A stretch of 18,259 nucleotides of DNA, from NCBI RefSeq assembly GCF_008831285.2, contig NW_022204797.1, positions 1 to 18,259 of the forward strand, given 5' to 3'. Numbering within the stretch: the stretch's first letter is position 1; each line of letters starts with the position of its first letter. The notes below the pieces were generated by a model, which worked only from the letters and a program-made list of their open reading frames with translations, ran no database searches and had not been told where the DNA came from. Positions 16,907-18,259 of the stretch are shown in pieces. The DNA comes from Nymphaea colorata. Lineage: Eukaryota; Streptophyta; Magnoliopsida; Nymphaeales; Nymphaeaceae. Position numbers and translations under genes: made by a program.

Positions 16907-18259
16907 CTAGACATAAAATTTCTTGAGGTGAAGGCATTAACAGGATCGGCAAATTCCACCCATCAGCATCAATTAGTCGGTATGAATTGTGGGGCAAAAC
17001 TTCCTTAATGACATATGGGCCTTCCCAATTTGGTGCCCACTTGCCTCGTGGTCGTCCTCTCAGGTACACTGCAGATCGTAGGACCGAATCATTCACTTTG
17101 AACTGTCTCTCGATAACTGACTTGGCAAATTGTCTGGCTACCCTTTGGCGATAAGCTCAGCATGTTCAGCCGCTTTTAGCCTCTTTTCATCTAGCAAATC
17201 GAGTTGCATTAGCCTTTTTTGTTGATATTGAGTAAGAGGGAGCTCTATGAGAGAAGCGAACTTCAAAGCAGGTTTCAACACATGTAATGGTAGAACCACT
17301 TCTGTTCATAAACTAGCTCTGCTGGAGTGGCATTTGTTGGAGTTCTCATAGTGGTGCGATATGCCATAGAGCGTTGTGCATCTTTTCATGCCAATCTCTT
17401 CCAGTTTCTACTGTCCGTTCCAAGATGCGGATCAGGATCTTGTTGGTAGCCTCTGCTTGTCCATTGCCTTGGGGGTAATAAGGAGCTGAAAAATGGTGCG
17501 TGATGTGGTATTGCTGCACAACTGCCTCATCTTTTCATTCTTGAAATGTGTTCCATTGTCTGATACTATATCATGAGGGACTCCAAATCTGCAAAGAAGA
17601 TTTTTGTGAATGAAGGACACTACATGACGTCCTTCCACTATCTAAGTGTGACGACTTCTACCCACTTGGTAAAATAATCTGTTGCAGCAAGAAAATACTT
17701 ATGGCGTTAGAAGCTGCAGGGGATATCGGTCCGACTACGTCAAAGGCCCACATTGAAAACGGCCAAGGAGATGTCACAGAATGCAAGTGAGAGGCTGGGG
17801 CATGAATTACTGGAGCATGCAGTTGACATTCTTTGCATCTTTTGACAAATTGGTGACAATCTTTTTGCATGGTTGGCCAATAATACCCTGCTCGAATTAT
17901 TTGTTTGGTGAGGGTTTGGTAACCAACATGGCCTCCACAATCTCCTCGATGTGATTCTTCGATTACTTTCTTTGCTCATCTTCATCAAGGCACCGAGAGT
18001 ATTCAGTGCTAAATCCACGTCTGTATAATACCCCTGCTAGGATAAAGTACCTTGCTGACATACGTTGTATTGCTTTTGTTCATTTTTAGACATTTCAGTC
18101 GGAATTCTCCGCTTTCAATGTACCTTTTGATGTCATGGTACCAAGGCGTATCCCCCCTTGGATATGATGAACATGTGCCATCGTTTCAAAAGCAGGTGTT
18201 CTAATCTTCCAATCTCAAAAGAACGGATTGCTTCATTGGTTCGAAAAGTGATGGTTGAT
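16907..18259 (-). pseudogene. pol: Integrase and end of RNase H of element B (broken, incomplete)
   Basis: The same protein as in element A, in pieces. Positions 17658-17870 read straight through QKDCHQFVKRCKECQLHA (zinc Cys pair) and MWAFDVVGPISPAASN (first catalytic Asp). Positions 17432-17638 hold IVSDNGTHFKNEKM (second Asp). Positions 16907-17096 hold the GPY module in NWEGPYVI and the tail. The zinc-motif His lost in A is present here (codon at 17928-17930), and the DNA around the catalytic Glu (17430-17475) keeps three bases missing in A. B has its own one-base losses (for example near 17157, 17309, 17365 and 17511), so it too cannot be translated whole. The high-coordinate end continues outside the window. 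Confidence 0.88.

Larger units (their letters stand above)
16401..18259 (-). mobile_element. Element B: 3' end of a second Tat/Ogre element, cut by the window
   Basis: From the end of the shared LTR the sequence matches 4351-6237 to the last base of the window: polypurine tract, 3' UTR minisatellite, integrase and the end of the archaeal-type RNase H. It has the same family and strand as element A. The rest of B (RT, gag, ORF1, 5' LTR) would lie beyond 18259. In the integrase part I count by hand about 20 substitutions and 18 one-base indels against element A over ~1,350 bp. Confidence 0.9.

Overview
The window is plant nuclear DNA made almost entirely of LTR retrotransposon. Its long AT-rich stretches, the Gag N-terminus MVETRSQ, a Tat-type polyprotein and a second (archaeal-like) RNase H point to a flowering plant. 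The sequence does not let me name the species. No host gene, tRNA, rRNA or CRISPR array is visible.

Layout. Positions 1-728 are AT-rich flank with no convincing gene. Positions 729-16400 are one Ty3/gypsy element of the Tat/Ogre type on the minus strand (element A, about 15.7 kb). In transcription order it has: 5' LTR (16400-13325), a primer binding site resembling tRNA-Arg (13322-13303), a structured leader (13324-12526), ORF1 with a plant-mobile-domain-like sequence (12525-11305), gag (11133 to about 9280), protease (about 9332-8483), a non-coding gap with a good 3' splice site (8482-8307), pol with RT, degenerate RNase H, archaeal-type RNase H and integrase (8306-4874), a 3' UTR with a roughly 40 bp minisatellite (4873-4367), a polypurine tract (4366-4351) and the 3' LTR (4350-729). 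The LTRs run TG...CA. Each holds a minus-strand TATA box, two tandem-repeat arrays near its U3 end and four copies of a hairpin-bearing module in R-U5.

The LTR at 13325-16400 does not end the story. Beyond it come the polypurine tract, the 3' UTR minisatellite and the integrase of a second element of the same family and strand (element B, 16401 to the window end). The middle LTR is therefore shared: it is the 5' LTR of A and the 3' LTR of B. This is a tandem LTR-internal-LTR-internal array, as expected from unequal recombination between LTRs or insertion of a one-LTR circle, or else an assembly artefact.

Both copies are broken by stop codons and many frameshifts. In my hand alignment of the two integrase regions about half of all differences are single-base indels in short homopolymers, so some of the damage may be sequencing error. 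Other damage (His to Tyr in the integrase zinc motif, TGA or TAG stops at expected Trp, Gln or Arg codons) looks like cytosine-to-thymine decay of methylated DNA. I found no wholly new system. The points worth a second look are the shared-LTR array, the LTR minisatellite contraction (8 versus 2 units), ORF1, the candidate intron, the leader hairpins and the repeated hairpin module.
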